Shown here piece after piece: positions 1 to 8,688 of a stretch of DNA of 43,163 nucleotides. The position numbers were made by a program, and so were the translations under genes. The notes under the pieces are model-generated. The model was not told the origin of the DNA. It was given only the letters and a program-made list of their open reading frames with translations, and did not search any database. The DNA is from Deltaproteobacteria bacterium (GTDB taxonomy: Bacteria; Myxococcota_A; UBA9042; DTJE01; S145-11). Where the stretch lies: positions 1 to 43,163 of the forward strand of contig WGCQ01000250.1 of NCBI GenBank assembly GCA_015493765.1, in the 5' to 3' direction. Every line of letters starts with the position of its first letter. Within the stretch, counting starts at the first letter, position 1.

Positions 1-1
1 G

Positions 2-112
2 GCAGGCAGGGATGCAAGATTTGAAACAGGAGTAAGTTTGTCACAGTGGCTCGGGGTCGGTGTCGCCCACAAGGGGTCTCGTACCGCCCCCCTCGCCCCG
101 GATGTCCTGTAA
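2..112 (+). CDS. C-terminal fragment of a protein running in from upstream (…SQWLGVGVAHKGSRTAPLAPDVL*)
   Basis: Open frame from the window edge to TAA at 110-112; too short for homology recognition. Confidence 0.3.
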   Translation, partial: AGRDARFETGVSLSQWLGVGVAHKGSRTAPLAPDVL

Positions 113-235
113 ATAAACAAGGGGCGGTTTTTAACCCGCCCGGTTTCAATAGCACAAAAACGAAAACGCAAGATTTTCATGTGTGACCACGGATAATCTT
201 GTGCACACGGCCAACGGACTCGGCCAACGGCTGAA

Positions 236-446
236 AGACCAGGCGAGCCGCCTGGGTTACAAGCAGGCCGGCGGCCTGCGCTCCACACGGCCGCGGTCAA
301 CGGTCAACGGTCACGGCCAACGGTCAACGGTCACGGCCAACGGTCAACGGTCACGGCCAACGGTCAACGGTCACGGCCAACGGTCAACGGCCACGGCCAA
401 CGGTCAACGGCCGCGGCCAACGGTCAACGGTCACGGCCTCGGTCCC
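236..446. repeat. Composite intergenic repeat cluster 1: hairpin module (CCAGGCGAGCCGCCTGG; GCAGGCCGGCGGCCTGC) followed by a 20-bp tandem satellite GGTCAACGGTCACGGCCAAC
   Basis: Direct reading: units GGTCAAC/GGTCAC/GGCCAAC repeat with a ~20-bp period from ~297 to ~440. Confidence 0.9.
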
Positions 447-583
447 GGCCTTAATCTTGACACTCCAAGGCCAAAGACTGATACTCTGTGGGTGTGTACA
501 TTTGCCCTGCAATATTGCATAAACACGATACCGGATGAAGGCAGTGGATTGGTTGTTTTTGGCAACGGGCTGGTAGTTGCATA

Positions 584-2659
584 ATGAAGAAAACCCTCTG
601 GTTTGCACTTATGTTGACGTTTGTAACCGGTTGCGCAAGGACCTCTCTGCCCCTTTTTCCTCTTGATAGGGGTGAGGACCTCGTACCTGGTTGCAAGGTG
701 ACCACAATACAACGTCAACTGCCTTTCATCCGGGTCACCTGTAATCAACAGGGAAAAAACTACAAGGTCGAAATAATACATACCAAAAAAGTCTGTGCGT
801 ATTGGTGTACCAGGCATTACAGGCTTCAGCCCGTACCCGGGGCGCCTGTACCACCCACAGCGTTCCTGAAGCGTGTGATGAAACGCCTGCAAAAGGTGGA
901 AAATACCGTTGGCAATACTGCTTTTTGGAAGCCAGATTTTTTACAGAGAATACTGCCGATCCTCGTCAAGCCACAAAATATACTTGCCCTGGGTTTGTTC
1001 TTGATGCTCCTGTTATCCACACTGGTACTGTTAACCCGAATATACAATACCCCTGGTGGCCGGGTCGTGATTTATGGTGTCATACTGGGAATAACAGGGG
1101 CGGTGCTTACCTTTGCTTTTATATACAATGCAGTTCCCTACAAGTACATCACCATCATGCACGAGGCGGTCACCAGGAACAATATCTGGCAGCTCTATGG
1201 GAAGGGGAACCATACCGGATACCCTTTCAGTTGCCTGCTTCCAAAGATTTTGGGTGATGGCATTGTTTTATCCGGCATTGTAGCCCTGAACATATCCCTG
1301 GCGGTCTTTTTTGTTATTACAGGGGCTGCGCTGGGCCTTTACCTTACAAAAAGCCCATGGTTTACAATGCTTTGGATATGGGTACTGATCAAGGACCCCA
1401 TGTTTAGGGCGTCTGCCCTGTCGGAATTGCCGGCCTTGCTGACAGGTACAATCTTTTTGTCTGGGCTTGCCGGGGCATGGGCATGGAATCACAGGCACGA
1501 ATTATCCAGGTGGACCGTGTGGACTGCCGCTATCAATCTGGTTACTGCCACGTCACTTGCATTGTGGATCCGTGCAGACATGGGTGGCATAGGCCTGGTT
1601 GCCTTGGCTGCCATGGCATACATAGCCCTTGCCCCAAACCGCCTGAAGGCCGCGATAGAAAATCATATCATTGCTGTTATCGTTTCCCTGGCTATCCTGG
1701 GCGTTGCATACCATATCCTGCTTTCCTTGTATGAAACAAGACCCTCCATACCCTTTGATTTGTTTGCCCTTTTATCGGGATTTGACATATTTTCCCTGTC
1801 CTTTCTCAACCTGCCAATATTTTTAGGTTTCAGTATCTCATTGATGTTTCCCGTGGTAGTTCTGTTGGGCCTGGCGTTTCTGTTCAAACATCCATTGCGG
1901 AACCTGTTGCTGCCTGTGGCCGTTATCATCATATTCCAATCCTATTTTGGGATTTCGCACAAAGCAGGCGGTCCGTATTTCGAGATGTTCCGCTATTTGT
2001 CGATGCTGACACCCGTCTTGTTTTTTATCGGATTTTACGGTTGGCGATTCGTCCAGGAATTCACTGAACGAAGGGGATTGGCATGGTGGACAAAGCCCCT
2101 GGTCCTGCTGGTTCTGGTGTTTGGTGCCATAAATCCCCAGGTCCATGGCATGAAAGAGCTCAATGGCGAAGGGGTGCTGCTGGCCTTAAAGAGGAACCAA
2201 AAACACTTATATGACCACGATATAGACCATTACGTAGGCGGACCCATTAATACTAACCAGCAAATTGAGGTTCGGTATCTCATGCACCAGGTCCACACTT
2301 ATCCCGGGTGCGTCTTTCTGGCCCAGGTCTTTTCACAGGGGTGCATGGGGTGTTGGCCCAAACATGGCCATGAATATGTGCTAATTGCCTTTGGGTTGCC
2401 CTTGAAGGGCACAAAGTCATTCCCGTATGATGGTCCTCAGTCATTGCAAACGGCTATGCGTGATCTCCATAACACTGATTGCGTCATGTTTTATCGTGGC
2501 ATGGATTGCAACACCCTTGGCAAGGACGACTGTATGGCTATCGCAAAGACAGGTAAACTTGTCAACAGGTTGACCATGCCGAGTTTGAGATATAACTGGC
2601 CCCATGAATACGGCATCAGGAAACAAATCATTCACCTGGAATTATATAAATTGAGGTAA
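584..2659 (+). CDS. Polytopic membrane protein with an N-terminal lipobox-like signal (LTFVTGC) and a Cys-containing N-terminal domain; possibly GT-C-like, function unknown
   Basis: 691-aa ORF, many hydrophobic segments, no antisense competitor of comparable quality. Confidence 0.75.
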   Translation: MKKTLWFALMLTFVTGCARTSLPLFPLDRGEDLVPGCKVTTIQRQLPFIRVTCNQQGKNYKVEIIHTKKVCAYWCTRHYRLQPVPGAPVPPTAFLKRVMKRLQKVENTVGNTAFWKPDFLQRILPILVKPQNILALGLFLMLLLSTLVLLTRIYNTPGGRVVIYGVILGITGAVLTFAFIYNAVPYKYITIMHEAVTRNNIWQLYGKGNHTGYPFSCLLPKILGDGIVLSGIVALNISLAVFFVITGAALGLYLTKSPWFTMLWIWVLIKDPMFRASALSELPALLTGTIFLSGLAGAWAWNHRHELSRWTVWTAAINLVTATSLALWIRADMGGIGLVALAAMAYIALAPNRLKAAIENHIIAVIVSLAILGVAYHILLSLYETRPSIPFDLFALLSGFDIFSLSFLNLPIFLGFSISLMFPVVVLLGLAFLFKHPLRNLLLPVAVIIIFQSYFGISHKAGGPYFEMFRYLSMLTPVLFFIGFYGWRFVQEFTERRGLAWWTKPLVLLVLVFGAINPQVHGMKELNGEGVLLALKRNQKHLYDHDIDHYVGGPINTNQQIEVRYLMHQVHTYPGCVFLAQVFSQGCMGCWPKHGHEYVLIAFGLPLKGTKSFPYDGPQSLQTAMRDLHNTDCVMFYRGMDCNTLGKDDCMAIAKTGKLVNRLTMPSLRYNWPHEYGIRKQIIHLELYKLR

Positions 2660-2785
2660 ACACCCCCCTCCTAACACAGGCTGTCAGGTAATTTGGGTTT
2701 ATTACCGCCCTGAAAGCAAGGCACAGAATTTGTGTGTATTTCCCGGGGGTGTGGCCGGTGTCGGTTCGATTTGGATAGGGATCAC

Positions 2786-4324
2786 CTACTCCCCGAACTT
2801 GATCCCCTGGGCGAGAGGCAGGTCCCTGGAGTAGTTGATCGTCACGGTCTGGCGACGCATGTAGGCCTTCCATGCATCCGAACCTGCCTCGCGTCCGCCG
2901 CCCGTTTCCTTTTCGCCGCCAAAGGCACCGCCTATCTCGGCACCGCTGGTACCGATGTTCACGTTTGCTATGCCGCAATCGCTGCCCGCAGGTCCCAGGA
3001 ACTGCTCGGCCTTGCGCAGGTCGTTCGTAAAGATCGCGCTGGACAGGCCCTGGGGCACGCTGTTGTGGATTGCAATGGCCTCATCCAGGTCCTTGTACGG
3101 GATAACGTACAACAGTGGGGCAAACGTCTCTTCCTGCACGATGGGCATGTCCGGCTTTGCCTCGATAATGGCCGGTTCCACGTAGCAGCCTCCGGGATAA
3201 TCCTGGCCTGTCAACTGCCTGCCACCGTACAACAGCGTGCCACCCTGTTGTTTCGCCCGCTCAATGGCGTTCATCATCATGGCCACGGCCATTTTGTCGA
3301 TCATCGGTCCCATCATAATGCCGGGTTCCAGTGGATTGCCGATCCTGACCTGCTTGTATGCATTAATCAGCATAGGTACGAACTTGTCCTTTATGGACTC
3401 ATGAATGATTAACCTGCGCAAGGTCGTGCATCGCTGACCGGCCGTACCCACGGCTGCAAATAGCACCGCACGCAAGGCCAGGGCCATGTCCGCGTCCTCG
3501 GCCATGATGATCGCGTTGTTACCGCCCAGTTCCAGGATCGTGCGTCCCATGCGTGTGGCCACCTTTTCGGATACCCTGCGGCCCATTGCCACGCTGCCCG
3601 TAAAACTCACCATTGGCAGGCGCTTGTCCGTGAGCATGGCCTCTCCCGTTACCCTGCCAGGCCCTGTCACCAGCCCCATCACTGGCGGCGCACCGGCATC
3701 CTTCAGGACCTTATCCACGATCTTCATGACCGCTATTGCCGTAAGCGGCACGTAAGTCGAAGGCTTCCACACCATGGAATCACCGGCCACGGCGGCCACG
3801 GTGGCATTCCATGCCCACACCGCAACGGGAAAATTGAACGCCGTGATGATCCCTATCGTGCCCAGGGGCTGCCACTGCTCGTACAGCCTGTGACCAGGCC
3901 TCTCAGACTGGATCGTAAGCCCGTACAATTGCCTGGACAGGCCCACGGAAAAATCGGCCATGTCGATCATTTCCTGGACCTCGCCCTCGCCTTCCGGCAG
4001 GATCTTGCCCATTTCCAGGGTTACCAGTTTGCCCAGGTCCTGTTTGTGTTTCCGCAATTCCAGCCCAAGCAGCCGTACGATTTCTCCGCGTTTTGGCGCA
4101 GGGATCAGGCGCCATTGTTTGAAAGCATCCCCCAGGCGGTCCACCACCTGGTCGTAGTCCTCCTTGCCGGCCGTCCTGACCTTTGCAATGGGCTGGCCGT
4201 CAATGGGTGAAATCGATTCCACCACGTCACCCGACGGATTTTGCAGCCATTCGCCGGCATACACGCCGGAATTCACGTCAGAAAGCCCGAGTTTTTTTAG
4301 AATATCCTGTTTGTCGTACATCAT
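2786..4324 (-). CDS. Aldehyde dehydrogenase, ALDH7/antiquitin-like (AASADH or piperideine-6-carboxylate dehydrogenase type)
   Basis: ITAFNFPVAVWAWN, FTGSVAMGRRV, LELGGNNAII, GTAGQRCTTLRRL and QEETFAPLLYV motifs. Start moved to the ATG at 4324, preceded by an AGAGG RBS, instead of the ORF-track start. Confidence 0.9.
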   Translation of the reverse strand: MMYDKQDILKKLGLSDVNSGVYAGEWLQNPSGDVVESISPIDGQPIAKVRTAGKEDYDQVVDRLGDAFKQWRLIPAPKRGEIVRLLGLELRKHKQDLGKLVTLEMGKILPEGEGEVQEMIDMADFSVGLSRQLYGLTIQSERPGHRLYEQWQPLGTIGIITAFNFPVAVWAWNATVAAVAGDSMVWKPSTYVPLTAIAVMKIVDKVLKDAGAPPVMGLVTGPGRVTGEAMLTDKRLPMVSFTGSVAMGRRVSEKVATRMGRTILELGGNNAIIMAEDADMALALRAVLFAAVGTAGQRCTTLRRLIIHESIKDKFVPMLINAYKQVRIGNPLEPGIMMGPMIDKMAVAMMMNAIERAKQQGGTLLYGGRQLTGQDYPGGCYVEPAIIEAKPDMPIVQEETFAPLLYVIPYKDLDEAIAIHNSVPQGLSSAIFTNDLRKAEQFLGPAGSDCGIANVNIGTSGAEIGGAFGGEKETGGGREAGSDAWKAYMRRQTVTINYSRDLPLAQGIKFGE

Positions 4325-4394
4325 GTCAAACCTCTTTGACGAGTAATACCAAAAATGACAAACTATCGTAACAACAGAAAATGGCCTGTCAAGT

Positions 4395-4419
4395 CCCAAA
4401 TTACCGGTCAAATTACCTG
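4395..4419. promoter_or_regulatory. Recurrent AT-rich motif: two direct copies of AAATTACC (CCCAAATTACCGGTCAAATTACCTG) in a divergent promoter region
   Basis: Direct reading; member of the family listed in findings. Confidence 0.5.
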
Positions 4420-4503
4420 AATAGTGGTAAAAAGAAAAATACCTGTCCTGAATCTTTACAATCATGTTAAAAATGATAAAATTTTTATAAACAGGGGGAT
4501 GTC

Positions 4504-6447
4504 ATGTCCGATTTTGTATACAAACCCGGCAAAGAAGTTTTGAAAAACAGCAATATTGCGCGATTTGCGGCCTTTGTGAACAGGTCGCCGGCAGACATCT
4601 ACCAGTACTCGATAGAGGATATAGGCCGATTCTGGGACCAGGTCCAGAAATTTCTCGGGCTCAGGTGGCTGAGTCCGTTCAAACAGGTCCTGGATGAATC
4701 CGGGGGTATGGCATGGACAAAGTGGTTTACGGGCGGCAGGATCAACATAGAGGACAATTGCATAGAACGGCACGTTGACCAGGGACATGGTGACAAGATT
4801 GCCTTGATCTTTGAGGGCGAGGACGGTGTCCAGGTGCGGACCACATTCAGCGAATTACAGCGCATGGTACACAGGGCCACGGCATTGTTGCGTTCGCGGG
4901 GGCTGCAAAAAGGGGACCGAGTGGGCATTTACGGGCCGATCAATGCCCAGATCGCGGCTGCCATGTTTGCCATTGCACGGGCAGGCATGGTGTTTGTACC
5001 CCTGTTTTCCGGTTTCGGTGAGGAGGCCTTGTACGCCCGGCTGTCCGATGCCGGTGTAAAGGCCGTATTTACGGTGGATGGGTTCTGGCACAAGGGCGAG
5101 GCCGTTCCGACCCTTTACACCCTGTTGGAGGTTGCAAAACGCCTGCCTGACCTGAAACACATCGTGGTGATACCAAGGCTGGGTTGGCCGGTGCCTGAAG
5201 ACGGTGTGGTCATGCTGTGGCCGGACAGCGATATCAATGGGGACGCCAGTCTGTGTGAAACAGAGTCCGAGGACCCGTTTATGCTGATCTATACCTCAGG
5301 CACCACGGGCAACCCCAAGGGTGCGGTTCATGTCCATGGCGGGTTCCTGGTGAAAATCGCCCAGGAAGTGGCCATGCAGGCTGATGTGGGTCCTGATGAC
5401 AGGTTGATGTGGATAACGGATATAGGCTGGATCATGGGCCCCTGGGAACTAATAGGCGGGCTTTTTGCCGGTGCCACCGTGGTATCCATGGAAGGGTCGA
5501 TCTCGTTTCCCCAAAAAAACCGGTTGTGGCAGGTTGTTTCGCAGGACCGGGTCAGCGTGCTGGGCATTGCGCCTACGGCCATCAGGATGCTGAGGGTGCT
5601 GGGGACTACACAATTTCGGGACGTGGACCTGTCCAGTTTGAGGGTCCTGGCATCCACGGGCGAACCCTGGGACGATGAGGCCTGGCTGTGGTTCTTTAAA
5701 GAGGTCGGCCGTGGCAGGTTGCCGATCATCAACCTGTCCGGTGGGACCGAGGTGGGCGCATGTTTCCTGTCCCCGAATCCGACTACGCCCCTGAAGCCCA
5801 AAAGCCTGGGTGGACCGGCCCTGGGCATGGCCGTAGACGTCTTTGACAAGGCAGGCAATTCGATTACGGGACAGATTGGCGAACTGGTGTGCAAACGACC
5901 GTGGCCAGGCATGACCAGGGGGCTTTTCAAGGCAGAGGAGCGGTTTATCGAGACCTATTTCTCGAGATTTCCAGGGATATGGCGGCACGGCGACCTCGTG
6001 ATGCGTGATAATGACGGTTCGTGGTACATATTCGGGCGTTCGGATGACGTAATCAAGGTGGCAGGGCGCAGGGTCGGCCCGTCAGAGGTGGAAAACGTAG
6101 TGGCCGACGTGGACGGTGTTGTGGAATCCGCGGCAATCGGGGCACCTGACCCCATAAAAGGCGAGGCCGTTATAGTGTTTGTCGTAAAGCAGGAAGGTAC
6201 GGACCCCAAGGAATTGAAAAACCGCATATTGTTTGCCGTGCAAAAGGGGTTTGGCAAGCCATTCACCCCTCGCGAGGTGTACTTCATCAGCGATCTACCC
6301 AGGACCCGTAACGCCAAGGTACTGCGCAGGGTGATCCGGCAGGCATACATGGACGAAACCGGGAATCTGCCTTCCAGCCTGGTCAATCCCGATGTGGTCC
6401 GGGAGATCCAGAAAAAGGTCAGGGACGCTGCAAAGCCCGCAAATTGA
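4504..6447 (+). CDS. AMP-forming acyl-CoA/acetyl-CoA synthetase
   Basis: YTSGTTGNPKGAVHVHGG, ITDIGWIMGPWE, LSGGTEVGACF and the C-terminal IFGRSDDVIKVAGRRVGPSEVE motif. RBS AGGGGG upstream. Confidence 0.92.
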   Translation: MSDFVYKPGKEVLKNSNIARFAAFVNRSPADIYQYSIEDIGRFWDQVQKFLGLRWLSPFKQVLDESGGMAWTKWFTGGRINIEDNCIERHVDQGHGDKIALIFEGEDGVQVRTTFSELQRMVHRATALLRSRGLQKGDRVGIYGPINAQIAAAMFAIARAGMVFVPLFSGFGEEALYARLSDAGVKAVFTVDGFWHKGEAVPTLYTLLEVAKRLPDLKHIVVIPRLGWPVPEDGVVMLWPDSDINGDASLCETESEDPFMLIYTSGTTGNPKGAVHVHGGFLVKIAQEVAMQADVGPDDRLMWITDIGWIMGPWELIGGLFAGATVVSMEGSISFPQKNRLWQVVSQDRVSVLGIAPTAIRMLRVLGTTQFRDVDLSSLRVLASTGEPWDDEAWLWFFKEVGRGRLPIINLSGGTEVGACFLSPNPTTPLKPKSLGGPALGMAVDVFDKAGNSITGQIGELVCKRPWPGMTRGLFKAEERFIETYFSRFPGIWRHGDLVMRDNDGSWYIFGRSDDVIKVAGRRVGPSEVENVVADVDGVVESAAIGAPDPIKGEAVIVFVVKQEGTDPKELKNRILFAVQKGFGKPFTPREVYFISDLPRTRNAKVLRRVIRQAYMDETGNLPSSLVNPDVVREIQKKVRDAAKPAN

Positions 6448-6453
6448 CGTTGT

Positions 6454-6479
6454 ACCCAAATTTGACAGGCAATTTGGGT
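6454..6479. promoter_or_regulatory. Perfect 9-bp inverted repeat ACCCAAATT-TGACAGGC-AATTTGGGT (most symmetric copy of the recurrent motif)
   Basis: Direct reading. Confidence 0.6.
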
Positions 6480-6688
6480 CGTCGTTATCCTGTTGGCAAT
6501 AATATGTAGTATCACACAAAAGGGCGGGTTTACACCAGCGATCCGATGCCAAATTCCATCAAATCAACACCATCGAAGCCGCCTGAGGTCCACCGTTACG
6601 GCCAACGGCCATTGTCACCCGAATTTATTCCAGTATATCGGGGCTAATCCAAAAATTGCCATCTTTGATTGATTTTGCTATCCTCACT

Positions 6689-6718
6689 TAAAAGGAGTGA
6701 CGCTAAAAGGAGTGACGC
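6689..6718 (+). repeat. Tandem 15-bp duplication TAAAAGGAGTGACGC x2, duplicating the Shine-Dalgarno of the downstream gene
   Basis: Exact direct repeat immediately 5' of ATG 6723. Confidence 0.95.
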
Positions 6719-6722
6719 GATT

Positions 6723-7964
6723 ATGAAAAAATACTTTTATCCACTACTATTTGGCGGTCTTTTGATCCTTGGCTCATGCAAATCCGGCCAGGCCACCGGC
6801 CCTGATAATACGGGAACAGATGTTGCCGAAGTCCAGGATACGGCGTATCCGGATGTGCCTGACGGATTCAGGGAATCGGATCTACCAGGACCGGGAACAC
6901 CCGATGCGGACCTGCTTTATGATTCGGCCACTGACGTGAACGATGAAGGCGAAACAGACCTGGTACAGGACACTTATACGTACCATGGTGCCAAAAAGCC
7001 GTTAAAGGGGCTGGTGGCCATGGGCAGCGTGAGCGACTTGAGAAAAGGGAAAGTCGATGTGCTCAAAGAGGTAAGAGTGCATCCCGATGTTTACACGGGG
7101 GTTGTAATCCATACCTCCTGGGGCTTGCTGGAACCACAGAAGGGGACATACGATTTTTCATCCATTGACAATGCATTGCAGGATATTGCCAGTTACAACA
7201 AGGCTCATCCGGCACATACCCTGGGTGCAAAGATTCGAATTTCAAAGTCCATAAATCCGCCTGAATGGGTGCTAAAAATGGCAGGTGGACCCGTAACCAT
7301 TGTGACGAACCAGGGATACAACATACCCGTGGGCCTGTATTGGACCCCTGAATACCGTAAGGCCTGGAACGAGTTACAACAAAAACTCGCGCAACGTTAC
7401 GACGATAACCCCTTGATCCGGGAGGTTTGCGTAAATTCGGGCGCCATGATTACGGACGAGCCATTTATTGCCGTATTCAACCAACCTACCATTGCCAACC
7501 TGCACAGTAAGGGCTACACCGATGAGGCCTTCAAGGCAACCCTGGAGGGCGCTTTGGATGATTATGCCTACTGGGTTAAGACACCGGTTGATTTCAGTTT
7601 CAACGTGTTTCGTGGCATAGATACGGGTAAACCTGTCAACGATATGGACTTTACCCTTTCCCTGATGAAAAAATTTCGCAAACAGTACGGGGACAGGGCT
7701 GTCATTTCGAACCACGGACTCCAGGAAAACCTCAGTACGGGGGTCATTCCGATTTACCAGACCTTTGCGGAACTCGGGGCGCCCATTGCAGTCCAGACCA
7801 AGGGACCAAAAGACCTCAAGGATGCGACCTTCAAAACCGGTCTCAAATACGGTGTCACGGAATTTGAACTATGGGTCAGCAAGGCGGCCGGTGGATACGC
7901 GGATTTTACCCAGGATGACCTGAATCGATGGAAAAAGATGATCGATGATAATGAGGCGCAATAG
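6723..7964 (+). CDS. Lipoprotein with Asp-rich linker and TIM-barrel glycoside-hydrolase-like domain
   Basis: MKKYFYPLLFGGLLILGSC lipobox; HTSWGLLEPQKGTYDFSSIDNAL resembles GH clan A/GH42-like enzymes (inference). Confidence 0.75.
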   Translation: MKKYFYPLLFGGLLILGSCKSGQATGPDNTGTDVAEVQDTAYPDVPDGFRESDLPGPGTPDADLLYDSATDVNDEGETDLVQDTYTYHGAKKPLKGLVAMGSVSDLRKGKVDVLKEVRVHPDVYTGVVIHTSWGLLEPQKGTYDFSSIDNALQDIASYNKAHPAHTLGAKIRISKSINPPEWVLKMAGGPVTIVTNQGYNIPVGLYWTPEYRKAWNELQQKLAQRYDDNPLIREVCVNSGAMITDEPFIAVFNQPTIANLHSKGYTDEAFKATLEGALDDYAYWVKTPVDFSFNVFRGIDTGKPVNDMDFTLSLMKKFRKQYGDRAVISNHGLQENLSTGVIPIYQTFAELGAPIAVQTKGPKDLKDATFKTGLKYGVTEFELWVSKAAGGYADFTQDDLNRWKKMIDDNEAQ

Positions 7965-7975
7965 GGATAAAGACA

Positions 7976-8450
7976 CGTGATCGGGGCCGAGACCGTGGCC
8001 GTTGACCGAGGCCGTTGACCGAGACCGGGGCCGTGGAGCGCAGGCCGGGGCCGGGACCGAGTGGGGCCGGCATCCTGCCGGCCTTTCCGTGTCCGTGGTT
8101 TCCGGTTGCAACTGGAGCCATCCCGAAAGGCCCGCAGGGCCGCCCCGCAGCAGCCGCAGGCTGCGTCCCGGGACCCGAATCCCGAAGTCAGAATTCCGAG
8201 GCCGTTGACCGTGGCCGAGACCGAGGCCGTTGACCGAGACCGGGGCCGGGACCGAGTGGGGCCGGCATCCTACCGGCCTTTCCGTGGCCGTGGTTTCCGG
8301 TTGCAACTGGAGCCATCCCGAAAGGCCCGCAGGGCCGCCCCGCAGCAGCTGCAGGCTGCGTCCCGAGACCCGAATCCCGAAGCCAGAATTCCGTGGCCGA
8401 GGCCGTTGACCGTGACCGTTGACCGTGACCGTTGACCGAGGCCGGGGCAG
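7976..8450. repeat. Composite intergenic repeat cluster 2: satellite CCGTTGACC/CCGAGGCC plus two copies each of hairpin modules 'C' (GGCCGGCATCCTGCCGGCC) and 'A' (CCCGAAAGGCCCGCAGGGCCGYCCCGCAGCAGCCGCAGGCTGCGTCCC)
   Basis: Direct reading; module copies near-identical at ~8056-8175 and ~8249-8390. Confidence 0.9.
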
Positions 8451-8614
8451 TGGGGTCCGTTATGGGGTCGAAACTCGGTGGTGATTGCGGGTGCGATCAG
8501 GACACCAAAATTATCGAATCATCCTCAGGCCCACCGTAACTGAATTCTGGCGTCGGGAATCAGCCTGACACCAAACACAAATCCTGGTTCCCCACCCAGG
8601 CTAATTCCGGAAGA

Positions 8615-8640
8615 CCTCAAATTTGACAGGTAATTTTGGG
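8615..8640. promoter_or_regulatory. Recurrent motif copy CCTCAAATTTGACAGGTAATTTTGGG upstream of the rhomboid gene
   Basis: Direct reading. Confidence 0.5.
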
Positions 8641-8688
8641 AAGACCCGGAAATATCGCAGTTTTTCGAAAATCCTCTATACTTAGGGT

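Noticed and set aside
118-150. GGGCGG…CCGCCC terminator-like hairpin after the first partial CDS
   Set aside because: Stem only 6 bp and no U-tract; too weak to call.
297-440. Possible CRISPR array
   Set aside because: Contiguous 20-bp tandem repeats without unique spacers and no cas genes in the window; it is a satellite.
183-584. 133-aa ORF with 20-aa periodic 'TVNGHGQRSTVTANGQRSRP' protein
   Set aside because: Translation of the GGYCA(A)C satellite; the 20-bp period gives a 20-aa period in any stop-free frame. No RBS or conserved domain.
8061-8435. 124-aa ORF with repeated FRLQLEPSRKARRAAPQQPQAASRDPNPE
   Set aside because: Just the hairpin modules read in frame. Reading-frame preservation between copies is imperfect across clusters and the other frames are also open, as expected for GC-rich DNA.
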